64,000 nucleotides of DNA, taken from Eulemur rufifrons (lineage: Eukaryota; Chordata; Mammalia; Primates; Lemuridae). Positions 12,738-24,933 of this stretch are shown here, piece by piece; positions within the stretch are counted from its first letter, which is position 1, and each line of letters starts with the position of its first letter. Location: contig NC_091002.1 in NCBI RefSeq assembly GCF_041146395.1, forward strand, positions 8,302,501 to 8,366,500, written 5' to 3'. Under the pieces are notes generated by a model, which saw nothing but the letters and a program-made list of their open reading frames with translations, had not been told where the DNA came from and searched no databases. The translations under genes were made by a program, and so were the position numbers.

Positions 12738-14945
12738 AGTTGTATGTGCATTCAGCTAACATCATACTGAATGGGAAAAGTTGAAAGCATGCCCACTGTC
12801 ACCACTTCTACTCAACACAGTACTGGAAGTCCTGGCCAGAGCAATTAGGCAAGAGAAAGAAATAAGAGTATCCAGATTGGAAAGGAGGAAGTCAGATTGA
12901 ACCTGTTTGCAGATGACGTAATCTTATATTTAGACAAAACTAAAGACTCCAAAACTGTTAGAACTGATAAAAAAAAAAATTCAGTAAAGTTGCAGGATAC
13001 AAAATCAACATACAAAAATTGGTAACATTTCTATATGCTAATTGTGAAAAATCTGAAAAAAGAAATCAATAAAGCAATTCCATATACAATAGCTACAAAA
13101 AAATGAAATGCCTACGAATAAATTTAACCAAAGAGGTGAAAAATTTCTATGAGGAAAACTATAAAACACTGATGAAAGAAATTGAAGATGTCTCAAAAAA
13201 GTGGAAAGATATCCCATGTTCATGGATTGAGAGAATTAATATTGTAAACATATACACACTACCCAAAGTCATCTATAGATTCAATGGAATCCCTATCAAA
13301 ATACCAGTAACATTCTTCATAGAAATAGAAAAAACAATTCTAAAATTTATATGAAACTATAAAAGATCCTGAATAGCCAAAGCAATCTTGAGCAAAAAGG
13401 ACAAAGCTGGAGGCATCACATTACCTGACTTCAAAATATAACACGAAGCTAGTAACCAAAGCATGGTACTGATATAAAAATGGACACACAGACCAATGAG
13501 ACAGAATATACAACCCAGAAATAAATCTACTCATTTACAGCCAGTTGATTTTTGACAAAGGTACTGAGAACATACATTGGGGAAAGGAAAGATGGATATC
13601 TGTAAGCAGAAGAATGAAATTAGACCCCTATCTCTCACTGTACACAAAAATCAACTCAAAATGGATTAAAGACTTAAATGTGAGACCTGAAACTATGAAA
13701 CTACTAGAAGAAAACAGGGGAAACACTTCAGGACATTGGTCTGGGAAAAGAATTTTTTGGGTAAGACCTTGAAAACACTTGGAAGAAAAGCAAAAAATAG
13801 AGAAATGGGATTATATCAAACTAAAAAAACCTTTTACAGAGCAAAGAAAACAAGCAACAGAGTGAAGACACAACCTAGAGAATGAGAGAAAATATTTACT
13901 AACCATCTGACAAAGGATTAATATCCAGAATGTATAAGGAACTCAAACAACTCAACAGCAAAAAACCCAAATAATTTGATTTAAAAATGGGAAAATGGTC
14001 TGAATAGACATTTCTCAAAAGAATACATGCAAATGGCCAACAGATATATGAAAAAATGCTCGACATCACTAATCATCAGGGAAATGCAAATTAAAACCAC
14101 AATGAGATATTGTCTCACCGTAATTAAAAAGGCTATCATCAAAAAGACAAAAAAAGAAATCTTAATAGTAAACGCTGGTAAGGATGTGGAGAAAGGGGAA
14201 CTCTTATACACCACTGGTGGGAGTGTAAATTTAGTACAGCCACGGTGGAAAATAGTATGGATGTTCTTCAAAAAACTAAAAATAGAGATACCATTTGACC
14301 CAGTAATCCCGTTACTGGGTATATATTCAGAGGAAATGAAATCAGTATGTTGAAGAGATAGCTGCATCCCCATGTTTATTGCAGCACAATTCACGATAGC
14401 CAAGATATGGAATCCACCTAGATGTCCGTCAACGGATGGATAAAGAAATCGTGGTACATAGATGCAAGGGAACACTATTCAGCCTTAAAGAAGAAGGAAA
14501 TCCTGTCATTTGTGGCAACACGGATGAGTCTGGAGGACATTACATTAAGTGAAATAAGAAGGTGCAGGAAGACAAATACTGCGTGATCTCACACATGTGG
14601 ATCTCGCAGAAGTAGAGAGTGGAAGTGATGCCAGAGGCTGGGAAGGACGGGGGTTGGGGGGTGGGCGTAGGGAGAGGTTGGTTAGTGAGCACAGAATTAC
14701 AGAGAGGAGAGTAAGTTCTATGTTCCAGAGCACAGTAGGGTGGCTACAGTCAACAATAATTTATTGCATACTTTAAAATAGCTAGAAGGGAGGATTTTGA
14801 ATGATCCCAACACAAAGAAATGATAAATATTTGAGGTGGTGGACATCCCTGTTACCCTGACTTGATCACTGTACATTGTGTACATGTACTGAAACATTGC
14901 ATGCACCCAATCAATATATACCATTAGTATATATCAATTAAAAAG
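12738..14945 (+). mobile_element. L1 LINE, 5'-truncated
   Basis: About 2.2 kb of L1 starting inside the reverse-transcriptase part of ORF2 and running through the ORF2 C-terminus and 3' UTR. Broken frames (for example 13103-13354, 13545-13772, 14027-14353) match L1 ORF2 in order, such as YTTGGSVNLVQPRWKIVW near the end. Frameshifts and stops show it is dead. The 3' end is of an older mammalian/primate L1 type, without a clean A tail. Confidence 0.9.
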
Positions 14946-15100
14946 TCAAAAAATCATGGGAAAAGTTTGTATATGCATATAACCTAAAGAGTTAATAATG
15001 CCAAGGCTTGCCTGCCCATGCCCCTCACCCCTACCCACCCTGATTACAGTTCCCCAGAGGCAACCACTTCCTTTTTGTAAAAAAGCTAATTATTTTGGTG

Positions 15101-15461
15101 CAGGCATACCTCAGAGATATTCAATTTCAGTTCCAGACCACCTCAATAAAGCAAATATCACCACAAAGCAAGTCACACAAATTTTTGGTTTCCCAGTGCA
15201 TATAAAAGTTATGTTTATACTATACTGTAGTCTATTAAGTATGCAATGGCATTATGTCTAAAAAATGCATATACCTTAATTTAAAAGTATTCTATTGCTA
15301 AAAAATGCTGACATGGAGACATGAAATGAGCACATGCCATTGGAAAAATGGTGCTGATAGATGAGCTCAGTGCCAAATTGCCAAAAACCTCCAATTTGTG
15401 AGAAAAACACAATATCTACAAAGTGCAATAAAGTGAAGCACAGTGAAACAAGATATGCCTG
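15101..15461 (+). mobile_element. Tigger-family (TcMar) MITE, internally deleted
   Basis: Starts CAGGCATACCTCAGAGATAT and ends GAAACAAGATATGCCTG, a terminal inverted repeat pair, followed by TA. Internal text such as CCACCTCAATAAAGCAAATA and GTTTCCCAGTGCATATAAAA is that of Tigger1-type elements, but only the ends remain (361 bases), with no transposase. Confidence 0.85.
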
Positions 15462-16479
15462 TATTTACGTCTATATTTCTAAATAATATTCTCATATTGC
15501 TACTGCTGAATTTTTCAGCTTAGTGGCTCACCGCTGGCTTCTGCTCACAGAGGTGCTAGCGTCTCTCACGCCCCGCCCCACCCCCGCATCCTTCCCACCG
15601 TCCTGACCAAACACACAGTGAGTACGAGTGCGATTTGGGTGGGATTGTCTCAGGTTAGGGTTTTTAGGATGGAGAGCAGCACTTCAGTGGTTAGAGAGAC
15701 CCGAGATGGAAAGATATTCCGTTACTTACAGGTCCTGGGGGAACACTGCACCCCCCCCGGGGCTGCCCACACCCAGAGGTCAGGAAGCGAGTAAGGGGGA
15801 GAGAGACAGACTCGTGGGCCAACACCTTCACTGGGTCCTGGGCATTATCCAAACAGATTTCCTGCGGGGGTTTGATTGGTGCGTTTAAAGCAAGCAGACA
15901 CAAGTTCCAGGAGGTCACACTATGACTAAGAGGTGTCACTGTGGCATGTCTGCACAGTCCACGCGGGGTGCAGGGGTCAGTGGGGTGAGTCTAGAAGGTC
16001 ACACCGGCTGCCCCACAGGTGACCAGGAGGGTGTCACATAAGGTTGATAATGGATTGGCCACACCTGGGTACCGGACGCGGTGCAGGGCTGGAAACTGTG
16101 TCAAGGGCGACTGAGCCCTGCTTCAGTGTGAGAAAGTCCCGCTTATATTCACAGTGGATGCTGAAGCGGCATGAAATCATAGGGATTCACTACTTATACA
16201 TGCATGATCACGTAAATGTAACTCGAAGCAGAGCCCGAGGGCCCTGGCGCCGCTGGAGAGGATGTAATAGACTACAATTACTTTTCCTTTCTTAACTTTT
16301 CCCACAAAGATATTAATCACTGTTATTTTATCACGTGTGCATGAACCTAATGCTAATTCAACCCCAGACTCTGCCTATTGCCTGCACCTTCGTTGGTCCG
16401 GCCTCGCTCCCTTGTTTTGGTGGAGCTCATGCTGTATTGACTCTCTAAGGAGGGATCTGGGGAAGTAAAATTACTGTGA

Positions 16480-16730
16480 TCTTAAATGTCTGGAAATGTC
16501 CTCATCTGATCCTCATGCTTGATTGACAGTTTGGCTGGGTATAGAATTCTAGCTGGGGAATAGTACTGCTTCAGGAACAGGTGGGCAGAGGCCAGCTTTG
16601 CAGGAATCGCTCCATCATCTTCCAGGTGCCAGTGTAGCTCTCGTCAAGTCCAAAGCCGTTCTGATTCCTAATTCTTCATTTGTGACCTTTCCCTCTTCTA
16701 TTACCTATGCAAATATTAAAAATAAATGAT
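16480..16730 (-). mobile_element. Old L1-like relic, antisense
   Basis: Contains TTTGGCTGGGTATAGAATTC and, after it, CTCCATCATCTTCCAG and TTCTGATTCCTAATTC in the order seen in reverse-oriented ancient L1 3' regions. Assigned from memory of the pattern. Confidence 0.5.
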
Positions 16731-16838
16731 TTTTTGGAAGGTCTCATTTGGCCTTCACTCCTGTGTCCTTCTAATAGGCAGAAGTAAGTCTTGGTTTTAC
16801 ATCTGATCACAGAAGCTGGAGTACAAAATCTCAGAATA

Positions 16839-17169
16839 GGCCGGGCGCGGTGGCTCACGCCTGTAATCCTAGCACTCTGGGAGGCCGAGGTGGGCAGATC
16901 GTTTGAGCTCAGGAGTTCGAGACCAGCCTGAGCAAGAGCGAGACCCCATCTCTACTAAAAATAGAAAGAAATTATATGGACAGCTAAAAATATATATAGA
17001 AAAAATTAGCCGGGCATGGTGGCGCATGCCTGTAGTCCCAGCTACTCGGGAGGCTGAGACAGGAGGATCCCTTGAGCTCAGGAGTTTGAGGTTGCTGTGA
17101 GCTGGGCTAACGCCACGGCACTCACTCTAGCCTGGGCAACAGAGTGAGACTCTGTCTCAAAAAAAAAAA
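16839..17169 (+). mobile_element. Alu SINE, strepsirrhine type, full length
   Basis: A dimeric Alu beginning GGCCGGGCGCGGTGGCTCAC with both A-rich regions, the expanded middle linker ending AAATATATATAG, and a 3' A tail. It is flanked by a 14-base target-site duplication (AAAATCTCAGAATA) at 16825-16838 and 17170-17183. GAGCAAGAGCGAGACC and the linker are the features I associate with lemur and loris Alus. Confidence 0.95.
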
Positions 17170-18024
17170 AAAATCTCAGAATAATCCCAGGACTAAACAG
17201 TGGCTTTGTTTTTTCCCCTCAAACCCATTGAATGCAGAGACCCTGGGACGTTACAGAGTTAGGGGAATGAAAACTACTATCGGATTACTATTATCTGGAG
17301 TGTCACACCTGTTTACTGTGAGGATTGGCTGAGGCAGCAGCTGCAGCCTGCGGAACAGGGTACCTGTCGTAGCAGGCCCACAGCAGCTGGTGCTTCTAGC
17401 ACTTTCTCCTGCACCAGAGCAGCTTCTCGCTCCCCATCCACCCACCTGGAGCAGGGGGCTTTTTGCTGATGGAACATACCTGGCCCTGGCCCACCCATGC
17501 AGCAGCCCTCTCAGTCTCTAGCCCTCAGTCACCGTGCGTGGGACCCTGACTCAGCCAGGGAGTGCTCTGGGTTCAGTGACCTCATGGGCAGCGTGAGGGG
17601 AGGATTTGCACCATGGAAACTGGCAAATGCTACGCTTGATGCTCCTTCAATCAAAAGCTGGTTGTTAAACACCAGCACAGCACCCTGTGGGACAGTGGCT
17701 GAGTGCCTCAAGCCACGTCTCTGTACCCACATCCCCGGGGCTGGAGCTCTGCATGAGGAACAGCACTCACAGAGCCAGTGATGGGTGCACGTGTGGCAGC
17801 GTATTCAATGGACGGCGAACACGGCACCTGGGAGGATCACGGTGGGGAGGAGGCTGGGAGGGTCCCTGGGAGGAGCTCTCCCCGTAATTGTGAAGCCCGG
17901 GATATTCCCAGGAACTTGGAGAAGCATCTTCTCTTCAGGAGGCTGCAGCTGCAGCAGGAAACCTCTTCCATGCAGGGTCAGAAGACCCCACTCACCAACA
18001 CCCAGCACCTAGTACATGGTGTCG

Positions 18025-18115
18025 GTGAGTCAATGAACAGACGTCCCACTGGGAGTCCTGGGCATGTCACTTTGTTCCCTGAGCCTCCTTCCTCATCTAT
18101 AAAATGGGGACATAA
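18025..18115 (+). repeat. MIR SINE relic
   Basis: CCTGGGCATGTCACTTTGTT and CTCCTTCCTCATCTATAAAA are the MIR tail; a second MIR-like tail (CAGTTTCTTCATCTGTAAAA) occurs at about 18610-18645. Confidence 0.6.
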
Positions 18116-18211
18116 GTCTGACTGCCCAGGGTGAGGTCCAGAGGAGGAACCGCCCCTTGTCAACTGCAATGCAATTGGGGATATCACCTTCTGGTCTGAA
18201 GGTCTGCACTC

Positions 18212-18257
18212 ACCCTAACCCTGGCCCTAACCCTAGCCCTAACCCTAGCCCTAACCT
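18212..18257. repeat. Interstitial telomere-like repeat
   Basis: 46 bases made of CCCTAA hexamers alternating with CCCTAG or CCCTGG, so seven to eight telomere-type hexamers with the C-rich strand on plus. No flanking transposon was recognised. Confidence 0.85.
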
Positions 18258-19952
18258 GCCGTGGCTCTGCAGAGTTCAGCTGTAAACAGAGCCCCCCACC
18301 CCTGCTTTTGGAGGGAGGGAGAGAGGAGTCAAGGGCAGCACAGGGCACATGACCCCAACCCAGCCGAACCTTAAGGCTGCGTTTGATAAATGCACCCCAG
18401 GGGCTCTTATGCCTTCCTTTGAGGACAACCCTAAGCAAGATTGTCAGATGCTGGGGGTGCATGTGCCCCCAGGGGCCCCTGATACTGCAGGTAACCCTCG
18501 GAGGGGAGGTGGACGCCGTCCCCTTCCGTCTGCACTGAGTTTGAAGTGGGATTGTCCTGGCTCAGAGCACGGGCTATGGGATTAAAATCACAGGGCTGCC
18601 TGTGCCCCATGGGCCTCAGTTTCTTCATCTGTAAAATGGGGAGAAGAGAGCTATTTTGAAAACCAGGACAGTAATGATGCAATTGGCCTCAGAAAATGAC
18701 CCCTCCCTCAGTTATGTTTTGTTCGCTCAGACTTTACCAGTCAAGCCCAACAACCAGCCTTAACCAGCCTCTCACGGGACCCCCCACCCATCCCCAACAG
18801 CAGATTCTTGACTCAGACCACCTGCACACCCTGGACTTCCAGCCCACACACTGACCTGCCTTCCATGACCCGCGGAACAAGCCCTTGCCCCTAGTCAGGG
18901 GGACAGATTTAAGACTATTTCTCCTGACAGACATCTTTTGCATTAAAATTCTTTCTTCCTTGGCAATGCTCCTTGTCTCATTCATTGGCTCTTTGAGCAG
19001 TGAGTGATGAGACCTAGGCTGGGCCTTTTTCTGGGTATGGGAGCAAAGAGACGAGGTTCAGTGAGCACTCGGAATGCACAGTAAGTCCTCATGTGTGCTG
19101 TTCCCACCCTACTGCAGCTGCTGGCCCACGGGCTCTTGGTGGGCCCGTATGCTCATGACAGCCAGCCCCTTCTGGCTCCATCAGGACTTGTCGCAGGCCC
19201 ACCCCAGCCCTCTGTGTTGGCAGTGTCTCATCATCCTTTTGGGACCATCATAGCCAAGTCTAGTCTGCTCACCAGGGTCAAGCCAGGGAGACCATGCCTT
19301 CCAGAAAGGAGGCGGCACAAAGCCCAGCCCGTGAACGCTGGGCCATGGATGCTCTGGCATCCTGGACCAGGTAGGCTGGGGCCTTCCAGATCTAGTGAGG
19401 ATTGCTCTGGAAGCTGCTGTCTAGCAGGCAGTTGAGCATGGCTGGGAGGGCAGCCATGAGACAGACAGACAGGGCAAGAACTCGGAGAGCCTGGGGTGCC
19501 AGGGTAAGAAGCCAGCTCTTGTCCCAAGGCCCTGGGGCTGCTGGAGGGTGTGGGCTTATCAGAGTGGAGGAGAGTGAGTTGGAGGTGTCCAGAATGATTT
19601 CTGGGTGACCTGAGCAGGGCTGAGGTGTGACGTTGCTTAGGAGGTGACTGGGTACCTGGCCAGGTGCTCAGGAGGGGGCACCCCCCGAGTCCTTGAGGGC
19701 CATCTGGGATGCCTGGATCGCCCTCCACCAGATCATGCCTCTCGGGCCTCCATCCTCGTGCGCTTTCCCTTCCTAGCGGGGCTGGGGGCCTGACTGTGCC
19801 GGCTCTCCTGAATCGATGCCTGTGTGGGAGTTTTGGGGTTTCCAGAAACCCTTCTGTCCCCCTCACGGGCTCCTGCACGGTGTGCTGGGTGGGCAGCTTT
19901 CCTGGGCAGCAGTGTTGCCCTGCCTTTGGGGTGCACTGCTAGGTGGGCATGG

Positions 19953-20301
19953 GTCTTAGTCTGCTCGGCTGCTATAACTAAGTACCACAGGCCACGTGGC
20001 TTGTAAACAACAGGCATTTATTTCTGACGGTTCTGGAGGCTGGAAGCCAGGGTGCAGGCACGGCTGGGTTCTGGTGAGGGCTGTCTTCCTGGCTTGGAAC
20101 AGCCACCTTCTCCCTGGGTCCTCACACGTGCAAAGAGGATGAGAGAGCTCTCTGGGGCCCTTTCATCAGGGCACTAATCCTACCATGAGGGCTCCACCCT
20201 CGTGACCTGGTCACCTCCCAAAGGCCTCACCTCCTGATATCCCACTGGGGGTGAGGGTTTCAACACACAAATTCTGGGGGGACACAACATTCAGTCCACA
20301 G
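19953..20301 (-). mobile_element. MLT1-type MaLR LTR, reverse
   Basis: Plus strand starts TCTTAGTCTGCTCGGCTGCT and ends GACACAACATTCAGTCCACA, the reverse complement of an MLT1 LTR. Internal pieces (CATTTATTTCTGACGGTTCT, GAGCTCTCTGGGGCCC, GAGGGCTCCACCCTCGTGAC) are in the expected order. Confidence 0.9.
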
Positions 20302-23300
20302 AAGTATGACACCCGAGTCTCTGAGGGACCAGCCCTCGTGGACACTGGCTGCGTCAGGGCTGACTTCCCCACCAGGCATGGAAGACACAGTCCCAGGGGC
20401 CCATGCTTTTGGGGACTTATGCAGATGTTTAATCTGAATTTAAGAAAAAGTGAACATAATAATAATGAACATAAAATCATGCATCCATACCCATGGATCA
20501 AATTCATCTTTGTATAAGCAACTGTTAAATACACTTTCAGTTTTTCAGTGGGGGCATGGGGCCATGGTGGCCACCGGGTGGCCTGGGTTGGGGGGGAGGG
20601 GATGTGTGGGCTGTGTGAGCTGTCGGGGTCTGAGGCTAACCCCCAAGCGCTTGTGTCTGTCCTACGGCAGCTTTTTCTGTCCTGTGTGTCCTCAGATGTA
20701 GGTCTTCAGATCGTGACCTTCGGGGACAGAAAACCCTGACCAGTTACTGGGCTCCTTTGGACTCTCTGGATCACAAGATGCAGAAACACAATTCAAACCA
20801 GCTTAAGCCAGAAGGGCAGTTGATTGACTCAGTGACTGATAAGGCTGAGAGTATCAACCCTTATTCAGGCACGGCCGGATCCAGGGCTCAGACAGTGTTG
20901 TCAGGCCCCGCCCACACCTGCCCCTCGCAGCTCCCTGCACTCTCAGCAGCCCCCCAGCACCAGCTCAGCTGCCTCAGTGGTGAAGACCACCCCTCCTCGG
21001 CCCTGGGAGCTTCTGGTTGGCCCTGAGAGTTTGAGTCCCCAGTGCCCTCACAGTGACCAGCCCCTTGGCTCTGACAAGCTCGGGTGGGAGGTGGCTTTGC
21101 ACGTCCTGACCTCCCACTGAAATGGACATGATGTTCTCGCTCTTTCCTCTGGACGCTGGAGGCTCAGAGCCTGGGCGTGTGGGCTGCGGTGCCCACTGGC
21201 CGCTGGAGAAGGCTCGTGGGGCTGAGAGGGAGCCGCCACGCGGCTGCCACCTGGTGGGGGTGGGGGGTGTGAGTTCGCTGGGTGTGAATGTGTGAGTCCG
21301 GGCGCGTGGGCACCTGCATGTCACAGACACGGACCAGTGGCCTCCTGCCTGCCCCCAGCTCCCCCGTCCACCCCTCCCCCAGGGCTCTGGGCTCAGCCCA
21401 GGCCACAGGACACCTCCCTGGACACCTCCTGTGCCCAAGTCATATGCCTCAGCGGCTCCTTTAAAACATGAGGGGCCAAAGCCTTCGTGATCCGGCCCCT
21501 CCTAGTAGCCATGGGGAAACTGAGGCTTCGCCCACCTTCCCTGAAGGCCTCTGAGGTCTCCTTGTCTGTGGGTCTGGGGCAGCTCAGCACCAGGCCCCCT
21601 GCCCACACCCCGTCCTTGCACACCTCGTCCAGCCTGGCGCCCGGGCCTCGTCTCCCAGGAGCGCGGCACAGGGACTTCTGCACGGGGCCCAGGCAAGCCC
21701 GAGAGGCTCCGACCTTGGGCCAGCCGGCACCCCGCAGGTGAACAGGCACCGCTGTCTGTGCCCAGAGCCCTCAGCAGACACACCGGCCAGGACCAGGCCT
21801 CCCTCCTGCGGCCTCCCCCGCCCAGGCCCCATGCACTGCCCAGCTCCCCCTTCTGTGCCCTCCCCACGCGGGCACCAGGCCTGCGCCCGGCACAGACACT
21901 ACCTCACCCCGCCCGGGTCCGCCAGCCTGCGGGACCTTGGCCATGGCTGTCCGGCCAGTCTCGGAGGGGGACAGACATTCCTAAGTCTGCCTCAGACAGC
22001 CTGTGGGCCACAGGGTGAGTGTGGGGGGTGGGGGAGGAGCACAGGCCTTTCCTGAGGGACAGGCCCCTGCACAGCCTGACCACAGAGACCTGAGACTCAC
22101 CGTGACCCTGTGAGGAGGGGACCCCGGCACTGTCTGAAGGGTGAGAAAACAGGCCGGAGACTTGGACTGATCCAGAGTCTCACAGCTGTGGGCGAGGGGT
22201 TGGGACACCGCAGCACGCCCGGCCGGCTCCAGAGCAAGCCCCCCTTGGCCACGCTGCCTCTCTGACTGCGGGAGGCCCCACACCCCCCTGAAATTCACCA
22301 GTGAGCCCCAGGCCGGAGCCCTTCACATGGTGACAACGTCAGGAGGTGACCCCAGGGCCGCCTGTCTGCTGTGGTCCAGATGTCCAAGGTAGAGGCTGCG
22401 CCCAGGGCTGGGACTGGGTGAGGAGGGGGCAGGCAGGGTGGGGCATTAGGGGGCACCCACGCTCACCTGTGAGCCCTGGGAGCAGGTGCCGCCTTGCATG
22501 TGGCCCCCTCGCCCGGCCCTGCATTTGTCACCTGAGTTTCCAGTGAGGCCAGCTGGGGTGGGTAGGTGGGGGTGGGGGCTGGGGGATGCATGAGATTTGG
22601 GAAATCAAGGCCCACGTAGAGCATAAGCAGGTGGACAAGATGTCCCCGGGACCCCTTCCAGCTTCAACATTCTAGAATCCAGAATCTAGAGTCCAGTTTC
22701 ACATTTGAGGAGTCGGATCTATGGTTCGAAGAGAGATTCTCCCTGGAGGGCAGCACTCTTAAAACAGTCTAACATTTTTGTTTGTTAAAAATAATCTATT
22801 TCCTTCCAGTTTTAAAAGTAACACATTCTTATTAGACAAAGTGGGGCACAGTGGTCAGAGCCTGGCCACTGGAGCCGCCGCCTGAACCCACCATCCGACA
22901 ACAGCTGTCAGACCTGGGGCAGGCCTGTGCCTCAGTTTCCTCACTCCGTCCAAAGCGTGGACAGCAACAGTAGCTCTTTGACAGGGGCATGGCCAGGATG
23001 TGGCAGCAGATGCAGCGTGTGACTGTATCTGTTTCCTCGCCTGGTTACAGAGAATGTAGAAGATACGAGACAGTGAGAAGGAGCCAGTTCTGACATGACC
23101 TCTGCAAGCCACAGCTTCCCTGCGCGCAGTCTAGTACTCTGCATTGTGACGTCCCGCGATCCTGCGGTCCTGGTTCCAGGATGCCTAGAAACCCGTGTCT
23201 CCCTGGCCCTCCGAGGCTGACCTCCTCCCGCCTCCCTGTCGGTCCCAGGACCAGTGGCCGTTGGTCCCTGCTGCTACCGGCACCAGCCACAAGCATCACT

Positions 23301-24399
23301 GTCTTGCAGCTCACAGTGGGGGGCTCCTGGGGGTGGCAGGAGCCTCTGTGCCCATCCCTGGGTGCCCAGCGTGGGAGAGACACCGACAGCGTACTCCCGT
23401 CCTCCTTCCAGGGATTGTCCACCCTGGCAGAAAACCTTTCCCTGTTTCCCAAGAGCCCCCGTCCCCGTGTGGAGATCTGACCCTGGTGACATGGCCTGGC
23501 CCCCAGGGGAGCGTCGTCCTGACTGGGCAGGCTTCGCGGCAGGAGTGGCATCATTCACTCACTCACTCATCTGCGGCCCTGGAGCGCCTGTTCTCGTGCG
23601 GGCACCGTTCTGCGTGTGCGCGGGAGCGAGGAAGGCTGGGCCCTGCCTCAGGCAGGTGTGCAGAGAACCCGGCTCAGAGCGCTGGAAGTTAGGAGGATGG
23701 AGCGGGTTTCCTAACCGCGGCCCCCTGGACACCTGGGGCAGAGCCTGCTCTCTCGTGGGGCTGCGCTGCGCACTGCAGGACGGGAGCAGCAGCCCCTCGG
23801 TCACGACAGTCAATGACGTCAGACTCTGCCGAACGCTCCTGGGAGCATCATCGCCCCGACTGCAAGCCACAGGACCTGCGGGTACCTCGAGTGTCCCTGG
23901 GGCTGGCACTGTCCTCTGAGCGCTGTGCTGGTCATGCGGGCGCCCACGCCGTGGGAAGTCATCAAGCTGCTTGCCTACGGCGGAGCCCCTCTGTGTCTGG
24001 CAGCAGAAAGTTCATTTAGAAATCACAGGCAAATAAGATGAAGGGGCTGTATCAGGTTTCAGGGGCTTCACCAACAGTGAGTTCTGAGGGTGTCAACAGT
24101 GGGACAGAGTCTCAAAAAAAGCCCCAAAGAAGTCAACCTGAGGCTGCTTTGAAAAAAATACAGATCTTCCCCACGGCGGAGGTCAGCTCCATACACTCGG
24201 CCTGGCTGACCGTTGGTGCACGGGGCTCCTGTCCCGGCCCCACGCTTCTAGGAGATTCCTGGGCCCTGAGTGCCCCAGAGGCTGACATGCAACAGGCCTC
24301 AGCGATGGCACTGAGTGGGCGCAGCTTGCACAGTGACATGGACGGCTGATCGAGTGGGCCGTTGTCTGAGCTTTTCGCTGAACCGCTTTGAAGTTTTAA
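20302..24399. other. Intergenic sequence
   Basis: Mostly GC-rich and unassigned. 20780-20960 (ACCAGCTTAAGCCAGAAGGG, GGCACGGCCGGATCCAGGG) reads like an ancient interspersed repeat whose family I could not name. MIR at 22845. Confidence 0.65.
22845..23050 (+). repeat. MIR SINE relic
   Basis: GGTCAGAGCCTGGCCACTGG and TGCCTCAGTTTCCTCACTCC in MIR order. Confidence 0.65.
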
Positions 24400-24900
24400 T
24401 GAACAAAAGACAAGCATGTTTTCATTATTGTTACTGTATTAATGACAAGCCTGGAAACAACCTGGAGGTCCAATAATGGGACGTTAGGTACGTTATTGTG
24501 TCTCCACATATTGGAAAATTAGGCAGCAATTAACATCTGTGCGTGGAGAAAGTTTTCACATGGCATGACATTAGGGGAGAAAGCGGGACTGAGACCTACT
24601 TCCGGTATGTTCTCAACGCAATGAGATTCAGACATAGAGAAAAGACTGGAATCAAAGAGGAGCTAAGAAGATGGAGACAGACCCCATATCTACGGATAGG
24701 AAGGCTCAGTGTTGCCCAGATGTCAGTCTCTACAGATCATCGTCATCCCAGCAAAACCCAGCAAGTTATTCTGTGGTCAGCACAAAAGACAGGAAGATGT
24801 CACTGCATGCTGACGTTGAGTGATTTTTATTTTTTTCTTTGTGATTTTCTGAATTTTATGCAATAAACATGTTACTGTTGACATTAGAAAGGAGCAATAA
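24400..24900 (+). mobile_element. Ancient L1 (L1ME-like) relics
   Basis: Two adjoining pieces: GGAAACAACCTGGAGGTCCA onward resembles the 3' end of L1ME elements, and GATAGGAAGGCTCAGTGTTG followed by AACCCAGCAAGTTATTCTGT resembles ORF2. The order ORF2 after 3' end suggests two insertions or a rearrangement. It ends in an A-rich AAAG run at 24911-24933. Confidence 0.6.
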
Positions 24901-24910
24901 ACCTTTTTTT

Positions 24911-24933
24911 AAAAAAAGAAAGAAAGAAAGAAA
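24911..24933. repeat. (AAAG)n tail
   Basis: A-rich then four AAAG units; probably the tail of the neighbouring L1 relic. Confidence 0.75.

Larger units (their letters stand above)
17184..19952. other. Intergenic sequence with telomere-like repeat
   Basis: Holds the telomere-like array (18212) and MIR tails; no gene recognised. Confidence 0.7.

Noticed and set aside
14027..14353. Plus-strand frame that looks protein-like
   Set aside because: It is part of a decayed L1 ORF2, as are 13103-13354, 13545-13772 and 44718-45095.
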